Shown: positions 45,521-56,760 of the stretch, one piece after another
How positions within the stretch are numbered: position 1 is the stretch's first letter
Layout: each line of letters begins with the position of its first letter
From: Marsupella aquatica
Taxonomy: Eukaryota; Marchantiophyta
NCBI GenBank assembly: GCA_973895155.1
Contig: OZ316898.1
Location: forward strand, 10,788,001 to 10,852,000
Length of the DNA stretch: 64,000 bases
Direction: 5' to 3'
Notes under the pieces: model-generated
Database searches by the model: none
What the model was told of the DNA's origin: nothing
The model's input: only the letters and a program-made list of their open reading frames with translations
Program-made: the position numbers and the translations under genes

Positions 45521-47040
45521 GTGATGGTCTAGAGTTTCAATGTAGACCAGAGCACTCTAGCTTCTCATCAAGCTTATATCTCAGCTTATATACGAATGAC
45601 TTCCCATGGCCACTATCTATGGAAACTAGCTTGAGTGCCTGTTCTTCACAAACCCCCTCTTTTCAGAATCTCTAGCACCAAGTGAGGTCACATCAATATA
45701 TTTGAACACAAAGAGGAACAATTAAATTTTTCAACAAAAAAAATAAAATTGTTTGTGTCTTAGGTGAGGTCACTACTGTGAATTTTTTCTCTACTTTTAC
45801 AAAAGAAATGAAGCCAAGATGGACCACCATGTTGGATCACAAGAAAAAACAACTAGACCTAGTGCCTGTAAAAAATATCAAGAACTTGAAAAGTGAAATT
45901 TAAAATAACAAACAGCAGGGTAGAAAATAATGAATTAGATTTCTTGTCGATTATATTAATCTTTTACCTCAAATGTTGGATTTCTTAACTTATGTTGCAA
46001 ATTCATGATCAACATTGTTAGGCTCGTTCAAAACCTCTTTCAAAAATGTTTCAAGCATTCTAAGCACACTGGAGGTTTCAAATATAGACATTGGTGCCAT
46101 TGGCAATTGGTTAATGGTCATCTGAACCTGAGCTATCAAGTTAAATACTATAAAAATGTTGAAAGGAATGTGTGCATTTCTTATGTTGAACAAAAACCAT
46201 CAAAGTAACACTTACTGCCACAATTCATGCAGACAAGGGCTGTCTTAGGTAGAGCAAAACGTGACGACAACAAATAAATTAATATATGGGAGTATGTTAT
46301 CAATAAGTTGTTTTCATGCACTGAAGCTTCATTTGATGAGTCATTTTGAGGGTCTTTTTTCTAGGTGACTTGTCCAGGGTGATTTCTCCAGGGTTAAGAA
46401 CGTTTATCGGAGGACAATCTTATTCCATCTTTGTCTAAATTTGTGTTACCAATGCAAGTGAATCCAAGCAGACCGCTGTACAGATTTGGAGTTTAGCACA
46501 TTCTGGAGGTCTATCACTTTACTTAGGCCCGTACTTAGGTGCCTATAGCACCAGTGAAATTTTCTCTAGAGTGTTTCATACTTTTTTTAAGAGCAATAAA
46601 GTTTTTGGGTATTTCGTACCGTTTTTTAAGAGCAGTAAAGTATTTGAATTGACTTGCACTGCTAGACCTGATGCACAAGTCAGAACTTGTTTGAAACATT
46701 TTGGAGTTTAAATGGGAGGATAGATACAGCTCCTTCAATACCGGGGACCACTGGCATAGGGATTACGGTAGCGCATTCGTGGCCGTTCATCACACAAGCT
46801 TCTAGATGAACCAGGGTCCACTCTCAAAGCTTGCAAGTGAAATACGTTCAGAATGAGTGGGTGGTATGAGTAAAATGCGATAATTTGGGAGTTGAAAATA
46901 AAACCAGAAACATGTAGGAGAGCCTTAGATCTAAGAATGCGCATATTGTTAAAATCCCTTGCAAAGAACAAATGACATCATATAGCTATGGAGGTCTTTA
47001 AGTGGGCCTAGAAGGATTTGAGAAAAACACCAAACGGTTG
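45521..47040. other. Intergenic, no gene recognised
   Basis: AT-rich sequence with only short unrecognised frames. A small direct repeat, TTTTTTAAGAGCA(A/G)TAAAG, occurs near 46,585 and 46,625. Confidence 0.45.
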
Positions 47041-47089
47041 TTGGGAATCTTGCTCTATAGAGGTCTTGAGATCCAGTAGGGTTCTCGTC

Positions 47090-47410
47090 GTCGAGAGATA
47101 TGCTTAGTAGACCTCCTTCTGGAAAAAGTTGGCTTAATCAACCCCCTCCATACTTTTCTCCAATCTGGACCGTTGATGGACCTTTCGATCTCAAATCTGG
47201 ACCATTGATAGACCTGAGGAGGTAGATCAAATAATAGTTTCATTTTAGGGGTCGATCAGATATGCTTAGTAGCCCCCTTTTGTAAAAAGTTCCGCTTAAT
47301 CAACCCCCTCCATACTTTTCCCCAATCTGGACCGTTGATGGACCTTTCGATCTCGAATCTGGACCATTGATAGACCTGAGGAGGTAGATCAAATAACAAG
47401 TTTCATTATG
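47090..47410. repeat. ~160-bp repeat, two tandem copies
   Basis: Each unit starts ATATGCTTAGTAG (47,098 and 47,258) and runs through CAACCCCCTCCATAC, TCTGGACCGTTGATGG, GGACCATTGATAGACCTG and TAGATCAAATAA. A third copy lies at 48,105-48,295, and a shorter relative near 55,165-55,270. Confidence 0.85.
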
Positions 47411-47730
47411 GACCCCACTAGAGGTCCCTTCCAAAATTCCTGGCACCAGAGCGTGTCACGTCAACAACAATCGCAATAAACAAGACTCATCGGTTTTGTG
47501 AATCAAACTTATAGTTTTCATTCATGTTTGTGTCAATTTGGGTGTAAATTTTGGGACGTCGTGCCGTAAAAAGAAAAAGAAAAATATTGGAAATGCAAAA
47601 AGCAAGACAGTTAAAACTGTCACTATGTAACCGTTTTAGTTATATTTTTAATTTAAAACTTAAATTCAAAGATTTATAAAAAGTATTTTTCATATAATAA
47701 ATAATGACTAATAACTAAATTGATAACTTC
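47400..47730. mobile_element. MITE-like AT-rich block, copy B
   Basis: Diverged relative of the block at 1,905-2,290, beginning GGACCCCACTAGAGGTCCCTT and passing into an AT-rich tail in the same order of segments. It lies between the tandem 160-bp units and their third copy, so the 160-bp repeats may form the ends of a larger element of about 1.2 kb. Confidence 0.35.
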
Positions 47731-48104
47731 CTTGTTAAACCGTAACTCCCGGTATGTAAGGACCTCTAGTATTGTACAGCCATTAATGCTGGGAAGAGCA
47801 CATAGAAACCCAAGATCGGACAAAATGGCATTACAAAATGGACGGCAAAGATCATAAAATCAACAAAATCGACACCTAGGAAAGCTTAGATTTGTTTAAT
47901 TTTTCATTTGAAAAACATTAACCCATTTGCAAAACGGACAGAACCCATCCATAGATCTATTTGAGATCTTTCTTTTGAGCCATAGATTGGCCATTATGAT
48001 GGACGAACGAGATTTCCAGAAATAAGAAATGGAAACGGCTCAGATTGACTTTTCCCCCTGATTTTATTAGCCAAGGGGTCCACGAACTAATTTTGGGGGT
48101 CGAT

Positions 48105-48295
48105 CAACCAAACTAAGCCCACTTTTGTAAAAAGTTTGCTTAATTAACCCCCTCCATACTTTTTCCCAATCTGGACCGTTGATGGACCTTTCCATCTTGA
48201 ATCTGGACCATTGATCTCGAATCTGGACCATTGATAGACGTGAGGGGGTAGATCAAATAACAAGTTTCATTTTGGGGGTCCATCAACCAAATACC
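48105..48295. repeat. Third copy of the ~160-bp repeat
   Basis: Carries the same order of landmarks as the copies at 47,090-47,410, with an internal duplication of CTCGAATCTGGACCATTGAT. It is in the same orientation. Confidence 0.85.
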
Positions 48296-48309
48296 TTTCT
48301 CGTCGCTAA

Positions 48310-48690
48310 CCAGAAGTGGTCCAGTGGTAGAAAAGGTCCCCTACCAGGAAACTGGTTAGGGTTCAATTACAACTAAGTCGCAGCAGTGTCCGCTGAAGGT
48401 CTGTCCCACCAGATGCCAGTTGGTCTTGGGAAAATGAACCGTGCGTCCCTACTGCCATAAGTATGAGACCAAAGGGGATGGAAGATCATATATCTCAAAG
48501 AGACTCGACCTTGAGCATATTCTATCGCTCGTTCGGTCTGATCAATTTCCTCAAAAGAAGATTAAAGGTCGCGAGGCACGCATTCCACATATCACAACTG
48601 GCAAGAAGACAATATCCATGGGTCGCTGGATAACTGTCCTTCAATTGCAACACACGAAAAAACCCTGGATGTGATTGAGGGTCAGACAAA
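48310..48690 (+). mobile_element. Possible tRNA-derived SINE
   Basis: TGGTCCAGTGG at 48317-48327 matches the Pol III A-box consensus fully, and GGTTCAATTAC at 48360-48370 differs from the B box at about one position, 32 bp downstream. The sequence between does not fold as a tRNA. The following about 300 bp are unrelated to any gene I know. The 3' limit is a guess. Confidence 0.35.
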
Positions 48691-48704
48691 GGTTTGAAGT
48701 TGTC

Positions 48705-49372
48705 CTACCAAAATCTTGCCTATCTGATCTTCATAGCACACCCTACGAGGAAAGCGGCTGTCCGTTCTACATTGGACTACCGAAACCTTGCCTCTTTGAT
48801 CTGCATAGCACACCCAGTTGGTGGCTCTCCATTTAACCATAGATTACCACAATCTTGCATATCTGATATGCATAGCACGTAGGCACTGAAGTGCCCGTCC
48901 ACTCCAGTCTCGGCTACCGAAATCTTGTATGCTTGAGCGTAGCACACCCTAGATAGTAAAGTATTTGTCCATATGACTTCAGACTACCGAAATCTTCCTT
49001 ATTTGTCCTGCATAGCACACCTTACTGAAGTGGCCGTCCACCCACTTTGGCCTAAGACTGCCGCAATCTCGCATATTTGATCTGCATAGCAAACCCTAGG
49101 TAGTGAAACGGACAGCCGAACTCTTGCATATTTGATCTACATAGCACACCATAGATAGTGTAAAGGCCTGCCGAAATCTTGCATATTTGTTCTGCATAGC
49201 ACACCCTACTTACTGAAGTGGCCGTCCATCCCGCTTTGGACTTAGGACTGCCGAAATCTTGCATATTTGAGCTACATAGCACACCCAAGGTAGTGAAAAG
49301 GCTGTCCATTTCACTTGGGACTATATTCAATGATCTGCATATCACACCCTTATTCGCGAACTGGTTCTCCAT
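48705..49372. repeat. Tandem array of ~55-80-bp units beside F-box/FIST gene
   Basis: About ten units share CCGAAATCTTGCATATTTGAT with CTGCATAGCACACCCTA. The CATAGCAC core lies near 48,732, 48,803, 48,871, 48,940, 49,011, 49,084, 49,141, 49,195, 49,275 and, as CATATCAC, 49,338. Many units continue with AGTGAA-TGGCCGTCCA. The array stops about 20 bp before the stop codon of the adjacent gene on the minus strand, so it may form its 3' untranslated region. Confidence 0.85.
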
Positions 49373-49392
49373 TTTGCTTTGGAGAACCGCAG

Positions 49393-52300
49393 CTAAAGTC
49401 TTAGTTCTTTGCCTCGGGTCAGGTTACTATCTGCCTCTGTGCAAAAGAGAACAAACATCGAGCTGAAAAAGTTCTGTATTGCTTTGCCCTTGATTATCTC
49501 ATCTCCATCATCAGTGCCAGGTAGAATTGCAGGTGGTCCAAATTCCGCTAGGCAAAACATACCACCCAACGAGATACCAGGGAGGTTCTGTTGAAAAGCG
49601 CAACTTTCCACATTTGACTCGCCAAAAAACTCATGTCCACGCCCAGCACAACCAAATAAAAGCCCTCCAATAACTTTCTTTCTTGAAGAATGAGCAGATG
49701 GCAGACAACGGCATACCACCCTCGTGTGCTCGCCATCAGTATCGATTGCACCAGTAATGTCTCCAGCTACAGTAGACAGAGTCTTGTCAAGCGACGTCCT
49801 GGCAGCAACTGGATCCAGTTGATAAAATCTGAACGAATCTCTTGTCTTTACACCTCCACCACTGATAAATAGATATTCCTCATTTGGACTGCAAATACAC
49901 AAAACAAAGCTCCCGACATTCGATTTTATGTCCAACGATTAAAAATAAGGAAATCTCGAAGGCAACAAGGGGAACACAACAGAAAAAACATCAGACATTA
50001 GAAGCAGCTCAAATAGATGCAATCATGAAAAGCCAGTAATTCCATTTGCGCTCACCAACTCCTTTGCTGCACATAGCTAGTCCACCCTGGGTACAGACCC
50101 AGCCCATCCTAACAGTACTAAGACTGATGTCTCTAGAAATACTTTAAGATCAGCCAGTAATATTAAATGTTGTTAAAAACAAATTAATATGCATATTGAA
50201 TGTTGCTACAAAATGCAATTGAAATTGGCTTCCCATCGCACTTACTCTTGCAGTTCGTGCATAGAGAAATGTGGTAACTGATTGGGTCTGGTTTGCTTCC
50301 GAAAAATTCCAATATGATTTGGAGGAATCCCAATGCTATGTATCTGTAAGTTACCGCATAACAAGAGGCCAATCTGTTCAGTCAAGATCGATGATGAAGC
50401 CATAACTAACTCGTCGATTGCAGGTAAACAGACATATACTGAAGATACACGACCAACAGCATTGGCACGAGTACAGCAAATTCTCTGCTGCAATTGGTGA
50501 AAGACTAACAACGTACTTGACCCCCTAGCGACTATCAAATAACTGACACGTGCTACGCAATTAGAAGAAAACAACTGTAGTACCTCAGTATCAATATCCT
50601 CCAACACTTCAAAGCCATCCATCAACACCCCTTCCCTTTCACAAGAAATCTGCGTGCTCACTTCCTCTGTGATTGTGTCCTTGGTATCTCTCACTGAAAC
50701 AACCTTGTAGACAGGACCTACAGCTTTCAAACCTCCTGCCGCAGCAACTTTGCAGTGGACCGTTTCCATTGAGGTCTCTGCACAAGACAATTTCAGGATG
50801 AGACATGTGATCGAGCAGGGGAACGATGGATGAAGAAACTGTGATTCTCAGCACATTTCAAGCTCACGATTAGCAGGAGCATCCAAAGTTATACTGCTCT
50901 TGGTATCCAAATCCAGTTACCAGAAACTCAATTCTGCAAATCAACTATATCCCAAATAGAGCATAAAAAATACGGCTGGGGATACTAATAGCAGTAGTCA
51001 AGTCATTTGTACGCCATTCCCCATATAACACCCCTCCCGTGACAGAGGGAAAAAGATGGGTTTTTATAGTAGTATATCGGACACGAAAGGACAACGTTGC
51101 GCATACTACTGCTTATTAGTTCCAATTTAGAATGCTCAAAGATTCATCCGATGCATCTTGGTGCATGAACATCCAGTGTTCAGGCACAACACATTCCGTC
51201 ACGCCATCATTCTTGCAGATATATTTAAGGGCCACACTGGGCAAACTACCCCCGATAAGTAAGCGGGGGTAAAAAACAGTCCTAAAGCCAATGGTTTAAA
51301 CAAGGAAAGACCGGGTATACCATTGAAAAAGCTGTCATCCCGATCTTTTGTAAAAACGAGGGCGACAAAATCAAGCCGTGTATATTTCTCAGACAGCGCA
51401 GCCACATCAGCCTCAGACAAATTAGTAGCATCTCTCTCAGCAAGACGCTGACTCCTCCTCCTAGTCTTTCCACCTTTCATGCTGCTGTTCTCTTCCTCGT
51501 AGGCTGCACTCACAGTTGAGTGAGGAGAGTGGGCAAGGAGACAACCTGCTTCCATATCTTCAACAAAAGTGGCAAGACCACCAACAATGGTGGTCTTCCC
51601 ACCATAGGCCTTATCTGCAGCATGATAACATAGTGAGATCCCTTGGTCATAAATCTGTTATCTACCTACAACTATCTAGCTGCTGTTCAGTTTTTAAACA
51701 TTCGAACTTCAGGTTCACCACGCCCCGGGTTAGATGGAACACTCGATCATCAAGTCCTAGCTCACTGACAGAAACATGAACATAGAAATGTCATTCCTTA
51801 TGACTCTATTCCTATCAAGAGTAGAGGGCAAGACTAGACCTAGGGCTTCAAGGAACATGCTTGGATGTGGTTTAGGGTCCTGCAGCACAGCCAAATCACC
51901 AAGGTTAGGAAAATCAATGAATGTGTTACATACGAGCGTAAGGAAAGTGAAATGCCTCGCAATACCTCGCCTTTCCATTTTCAACCCACTTACTCTACCA
52001 TCTTGACATTGAGTCTCAATTTCAGATCTGTACTATCTACTCAGATCAATTGTGGTGGAGGGATGAGGTGTCGATAACTTACACCCAACAATAGAATTGC
52101 GAATGGAGATAGTGGTGAATGCCCTCCGTAAGGTGCCGCACTCGCTGCTTCAACAAATTTTTCCACCTCTCGAACCTGTACTCAACGATGATACCCTTAA
52201 TTCTTAGTATTCGGAAAAGCAAGTCAACATGCAGAACTTCAGCATCTCAAGGTTTCCTACACTGACAAGCCAGACCAGATCAACGCGATATAGTTTTGCT

Positions 52301-54296
52301 AAATGTGCATCTCACTCGTTAAATAAGCAGAAGTGCATATGGACACAACTACCGCTACTTTAACGGGCAGAAAGATGGTCGACCGGTATCCCAGAAAGAG
52401 TACAGCCGCTTACTGAGAGAGCATTCTCCAATTGTAAAGCCTTTACGTGCACTCCCGGGAACCGCCCCGCAGCAAGTACGAGGCCATGCTGAGGTCTGTG
52501 TTCACCCTGCGCCGTATCAAAGATCATCTGATTGCCAAATCCACACAATGAAAGTCCGATTATTTATAGCAAATCAACTGAGGATCTCACTTTGCAGTGT
52601 CACTCAGCATGTCTGGCCATTGTACTAGGTATCGCCCGGCTTGTAAGTCTAACTCAAAAGGTTTTAAAGAAGACCTTGTCCTGCTTCACGGTGGCAACAA
52701 CATACTAAATTGATGTACGATGACACGAACTCTGTGGGAGAGTACTGCAAAGATAACAGAAAATGAGCACCATCAAATGTTGCCAGCTGGTTCAATGCAA
52801 CTAGCGTACCTCTATGTTCTCACCAGTGGCAACGTCCCTGCCAGCAATCCCAGCAGAGTTGCAAGCGATCAATGCCATTTTCTCTGGAAGCCTTTTCTTC
52901 ACCTTTATAAACCCAAAAGCAATTGTTTAGTGAGGCAGTCCAATAGACATGCAGGATCTAAATCCGAATCTGCACCCCAAACTGCGACTTGTTGTCATGG
53001 TTCTGGAAGCATTCGTGAACTTTTTTGATCTATCCATACTTTCACTTTTGACTGAAGGGCAGAGAGCAAATACCAACATTAGCTGAAATGAATTGTACAT
53101 TAGTTGGATGATACTTCCACTAGCACTCAAATAAACCTATATGGAGCTTTCGCTACCTGCGACAATCTATCGAAGATACGCGGTTTATGACAATCACGCC
53201 ATTTCAATGCGCAAATTACTCTTGAAGCCCTGGTAGGGTTCAAGATACCCAAAAGGTTTTCTGGCGAGCAGATTTCAAACGTTCAAATGAAAATAATGTA
53301 TCATTTCCACTGAGGTGATTTTGACTTTTCTAATAGCATGAAGTCAACACGAAAAGATCTCACTGTTTGTAACGCTCTGATGTTCACATGAGTAAAGATG
53401 TATCTCTCTTGGAACTAGGCATATTCACTTCTCCTATATTAGCAACGCTCAATGCCCCAAGTTCGAAGGGAGAAGTATCGATGACATTGCATGGGACAAG
53501 GCATAGAAGACTACGGTCACTAAGATCTTAAAGACTGTATAGTGCCCAGAACTTCAGGTTACATCAGCATTTCGAGAAAGACTTTCCATTCACCTTGATT
53601 GCCTCTAGGCAAACGGCTAGAACACAGCAAAAAGTGACGAACATTGAAGTGCGAATCGGTTGCAGTCAGAATTGTAGCTAACGAAAGAACTGCTCAGCCA
53701 ACACCTGACTGCATTTACTCTATTCACACGAAAAGTTAAGTGGACGATAACCCTTATATTGGAGCTGTGTGTCCCGATAGACAGATCAAGTTGGCGGAAA
53801 GAGAATCAACCGGTCAATGCAAATTGATCAACGCTTCTTAGAGTCCAGCGACGTGAACATACTGACCAGGGCTGAAACATGAGAGAGTTTGAACTTCGAG
53901 CCTGCGAATATTATGGCAAAGTCTGGCCAGAAAGGTGCCTGCAATACGTCCCCAAGCACAGCATCCATGGCTTCCTGCGCAGGCCATTTAAGCTCACATT
54001 ACTCGACCGCACCTCCAAACCATTGTGAGTGCGAAACGACAACACATTGCCGAAATTTGAACACATCCCACAACCAATGCCACCCGAAATGGTGGAGAGA
54101 GGCAAGGGATCCCGCTCACCTCCAAATGTGGAAGATAGGACAGAGCAGAGACGAAGCGAGGGGTAGAATTGACGGCAATGGCTGCCTTTCTCCAGCTGTG
54201 AGAGACGCATGCTGCCACCGCCAAAGGCGACGAACTCAGACGATTTAACACAGCGACCAGCAATTCATGTGGCAGCGCCCTCCTATCAAATTCCAT
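49393..54296 (-). CDS. F-box protein with FIST domain (FBXO22-like)
   Basis: The exons I can join are 54296-54120, 53974-53867, 52902-52810, 52506-52414, 52175-52085, 51614-51321, 50777-50584, one ending at 50246 (start about 50,330-50,450, uncertain), and 49888-49393. Exon 1 encodes an F-box (LPHELLVAVLNRLSSSPLAV, then CVSHSWRKAA). FIST N-type segments follow: PDFAIIFAGSKFKLSHVSAL, RLPEKMALIACNSAGIAGRD, and HGLVLAAGRFPGVHVKAL. FIST C-type segments end the protein: YLFISGGGVKTRDSFRFYQL and GGLLFGCAGRGHEFFGESN, followed by LPGISLGGMFCLAEFGP. This is the plan of human FBXO22 and the plant At5g63520 family, substrate adaptors of SCF ubiquitin ligases. The FIST domain is thought to bind small ligands or substrates. 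A Lys/Arg-rich KTRRRSQRLAERD insert near the middle is unusual. Exon 8 and possible extra exons remain unsure. Confidence 0.8.
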
Positions 54297-55421
54297 GACA
54301 ACACTCCCCTTGCTTTCCTTGCTTCCCTAAAAGCGGTAACACCTCCAAAGAATCCCTCCCACTCAACAGTCCCCTTTCTCATCAATCGCGGCAGCAGCGG
54401 AAACCTTAACTGGAGACTTGCGCGGGAGCACATGCAGATAAGCATATGAAACACATCCACAACTGATCAAACTCCTAATCTCTACTGCCGCCAACTCCCA
54501 CTACAGCATCTCTCCCGCCTCGTCGTCACTCTCTTCTTCTTCTTTCTTCGTTCTTCTTCCTCCTCCTCCTCCCGAGGCCCGTCGTCACCTTCAATCACGG
54601 CCCATGCTCTAATTTCACGGATCATTACAACACTCTTTCTCCACGTCTCGTTCTCTCTTCCGTTTCCTCTGCGAACCACAAGACTTCGGTACCGAAGCCA
54701 ATAATCCCTCCATCCAATCTCCTCGAACGCAAGTAAGGCACATTGCTGAGGAGCGAACGCCGCTGCAGACCGGGACGAGCCCACTACTGATGGCGAGGAG
54801 GGTCAAATAATGAAATCGATCGGAACCGCGCCCTTGTTGAGACTCGATTGATCGATCGATCAATCGATCGATCAACTGATGACTCACGAAGGGAACAGAG
54901 TAAACATCATGGATCTGTCGTCGCCTCCCTTCCTCTCCTCCCTCTTCCTGTCTTTCCTTCGCTGCAAGCTTGTTCTTCGCTTCCCATGTGGGAACGCTCT
55001 AAACAGGACTACTCTGGTTCATGACCTCGTGAAAACAGGGGATTGATGGGGAGTGGGGCAAACCACGTGCAACACTCTCCTCTCTTCTCCTCTCTTCTCC
55101 TCTCCGGAGGTATTTGCTCGATGGGATATCAAAAATGAACAGTGTTACCTCATAGGACTTCTAAGCGATCCAGGCCATTGATAGACCTTGAGGCCATTGA
55201 TAGACCTTGAATCGACGTACCCAAATCTTCAGGGGTCCTATCAAGTAACATTTTCATTGTAGTGTCTCATCAAGCAAATACCTCCTCCTCTAGGGGACCT
55301 TGGTTTTTCTATGCCAATGTACTCACTTCTGTTCATGCTCAAAGAATGGGAACTTAAGCTACCGATAGTCATAACAGATAGTCTTCATGTTCACAACACA
55401 AGTTTTCAAGCAAGGCGAAAT

Positions 55422-55541
55422 AATGATCCTGCCCTACTTTGGGGGTCTCTACTCTGTCAGCGTCCGATGACTGTCCAGATCAATGATCATGCCCTACTTT
55501 GGGGGTCTCTACTCTGGCAGCGTCCGATGACTGTCCAGATC
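55422..55541. repeat. 60-bp tandem duplication
   Basis: Two copies of exactly 60 bp, 55422-55481 and 55482-55541, differ at only two or three bases. Each includes CCCTACTTTGGGGGTCTC and CGTCCGATGACTGTCC. Confidence 0.92.
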
Positions 55542-56139
55542 AGGCGCTACAGAGGTCTTGGTCAGGAACCTGGTAGGGCACCCAAGTAATGTTGTACCAG
55601 GCCATCATTATCTTGTATGTAATCTTGGCTAAGTGTATAGTCAAGCTCTCCTAAGAGACCCTAAACTCATGAGAATGAGTTTGAGATCTAAACACCTTTG
55701 GGCTCTGATAACTTGGAGTTGAGACTTCATATGAAAAGTTCTACAGTTGGTATAAGACAAATGTCTAGATTTTCAGAAAACAGCTTTTTACTATCCTGTC
55801 CCCCGAACTGAGCTAAGTTACTAACCTACCCCCAAATTTATTTTAATTGTGAGTAAAATATGTGGTTAAGTAAAATACATCATTGCACAAAACATGTCAT
55901 TTACTAAGTGATATTGTGTGTCCTAAGATCGCAATGTGTAATAGATGATGTTGTGCTAAAGATGTAGTTGTGAAAAATTATCATGGTGCAAAAGATAACT
56001 TGAGTAAAAGATTTTGTTTGTTAGAAGATCTCATTGCAGTAGAAATGTTATTAAGTGAAAGATATCATTACTCAAGAGAGAGACTACATCAACCACCAAA
56101 GTATAACAAAGCAAGAATGATGTTTTTACTAGCTCAATA

Positions 56140-56760
56140 CCTGTGCGTTGCACAAAAGAAGTCGTGTCGGCCAAGATGTCATTGAGAAAAATGATGTAGT
56201 CTCAGCCAAGAGGTCGTGGAGAAAAAAGATGTAGTGTTGCCTAGGAGGTCGTGGAGAGAAAAGATGTTGTGTTGCCCAAGAGGTTGTGGAGAGAAAAGAT
56301 GTCGTGTTGCCCAAGAGGTCATTGAGAGAACCGATGTCATGTCGCCCAAGAGGTCGTTGAGAGTAAAGATGTCGTGTCGCCCAAGAGATCATTGAGAGAA
56401 AAGAAGTTGTGTTGGTCAAGATGTCGTTGAGAAAAAAAATGTTGTATTGGCCAAGAGGTCGTTGAAAGAAAATATGTAGTGTCAACCAAGAGGTCGTGGA
56501 GAAAAAAGATGTCTTGTCGCCCAAGAGGTCATTGAGAAAAAAGATGTCGTGTCGCCCAAGAAGACGTTCAGAAAAAAAGATGTCATGTTGGTCAAGAGAT
56601 CATTGAGCAAAAAAAATGTCTTGTTGGCCAAGAAGTCGTTGAGAAAAAAGATGTTGTGTCGGCCAAGATGTCATTGAGAAAAAATTGTCATGTTGGCGAA
56701 GATGTTGAGAAAAAAACGTCAGGTCGGCCAGGACATCGTTCACAGAAAATACCCGTGCGT
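56140..56760. repeat. 35-bp minisatellite, about 17 copies
   Basis: Units close to AAGATGTCGTGTCGCCC, then AAGAGGTC(G/A)TTGAGAGAA, repeat with small changes and occasional shorter units. The array is bounded on both sides by the motif CCGTGCGTTGCACAAAAG (T for the first C on the left), at about 56,143 and 56,748, and a looser relative lies at 57,190. Diverged related sequence (AAAGATGT-A-TAAG) continues on both sides from about 55,960 to 57,300. Confidence 0.9.

Noticed and set aside
48310-48380. Possible tRNA gene.
   Set aside because: Pol III boxes are present, but the arms do not pair into a cloverleaf and there is no acceptor stem.
56129-56524. A 131-codon minus-strand frame with repeated TTSW/RPLG-type peptide.
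   Set aside because: It is a translation of the 35-bp minisatellite, whose period shifts frame each unit, and has no independent support.
56140-56760. Possible CRISPR array.
   Set aside because: The 35-bp units are contiguous with no unique spacers, and the DNA is a plant nuclear genome.
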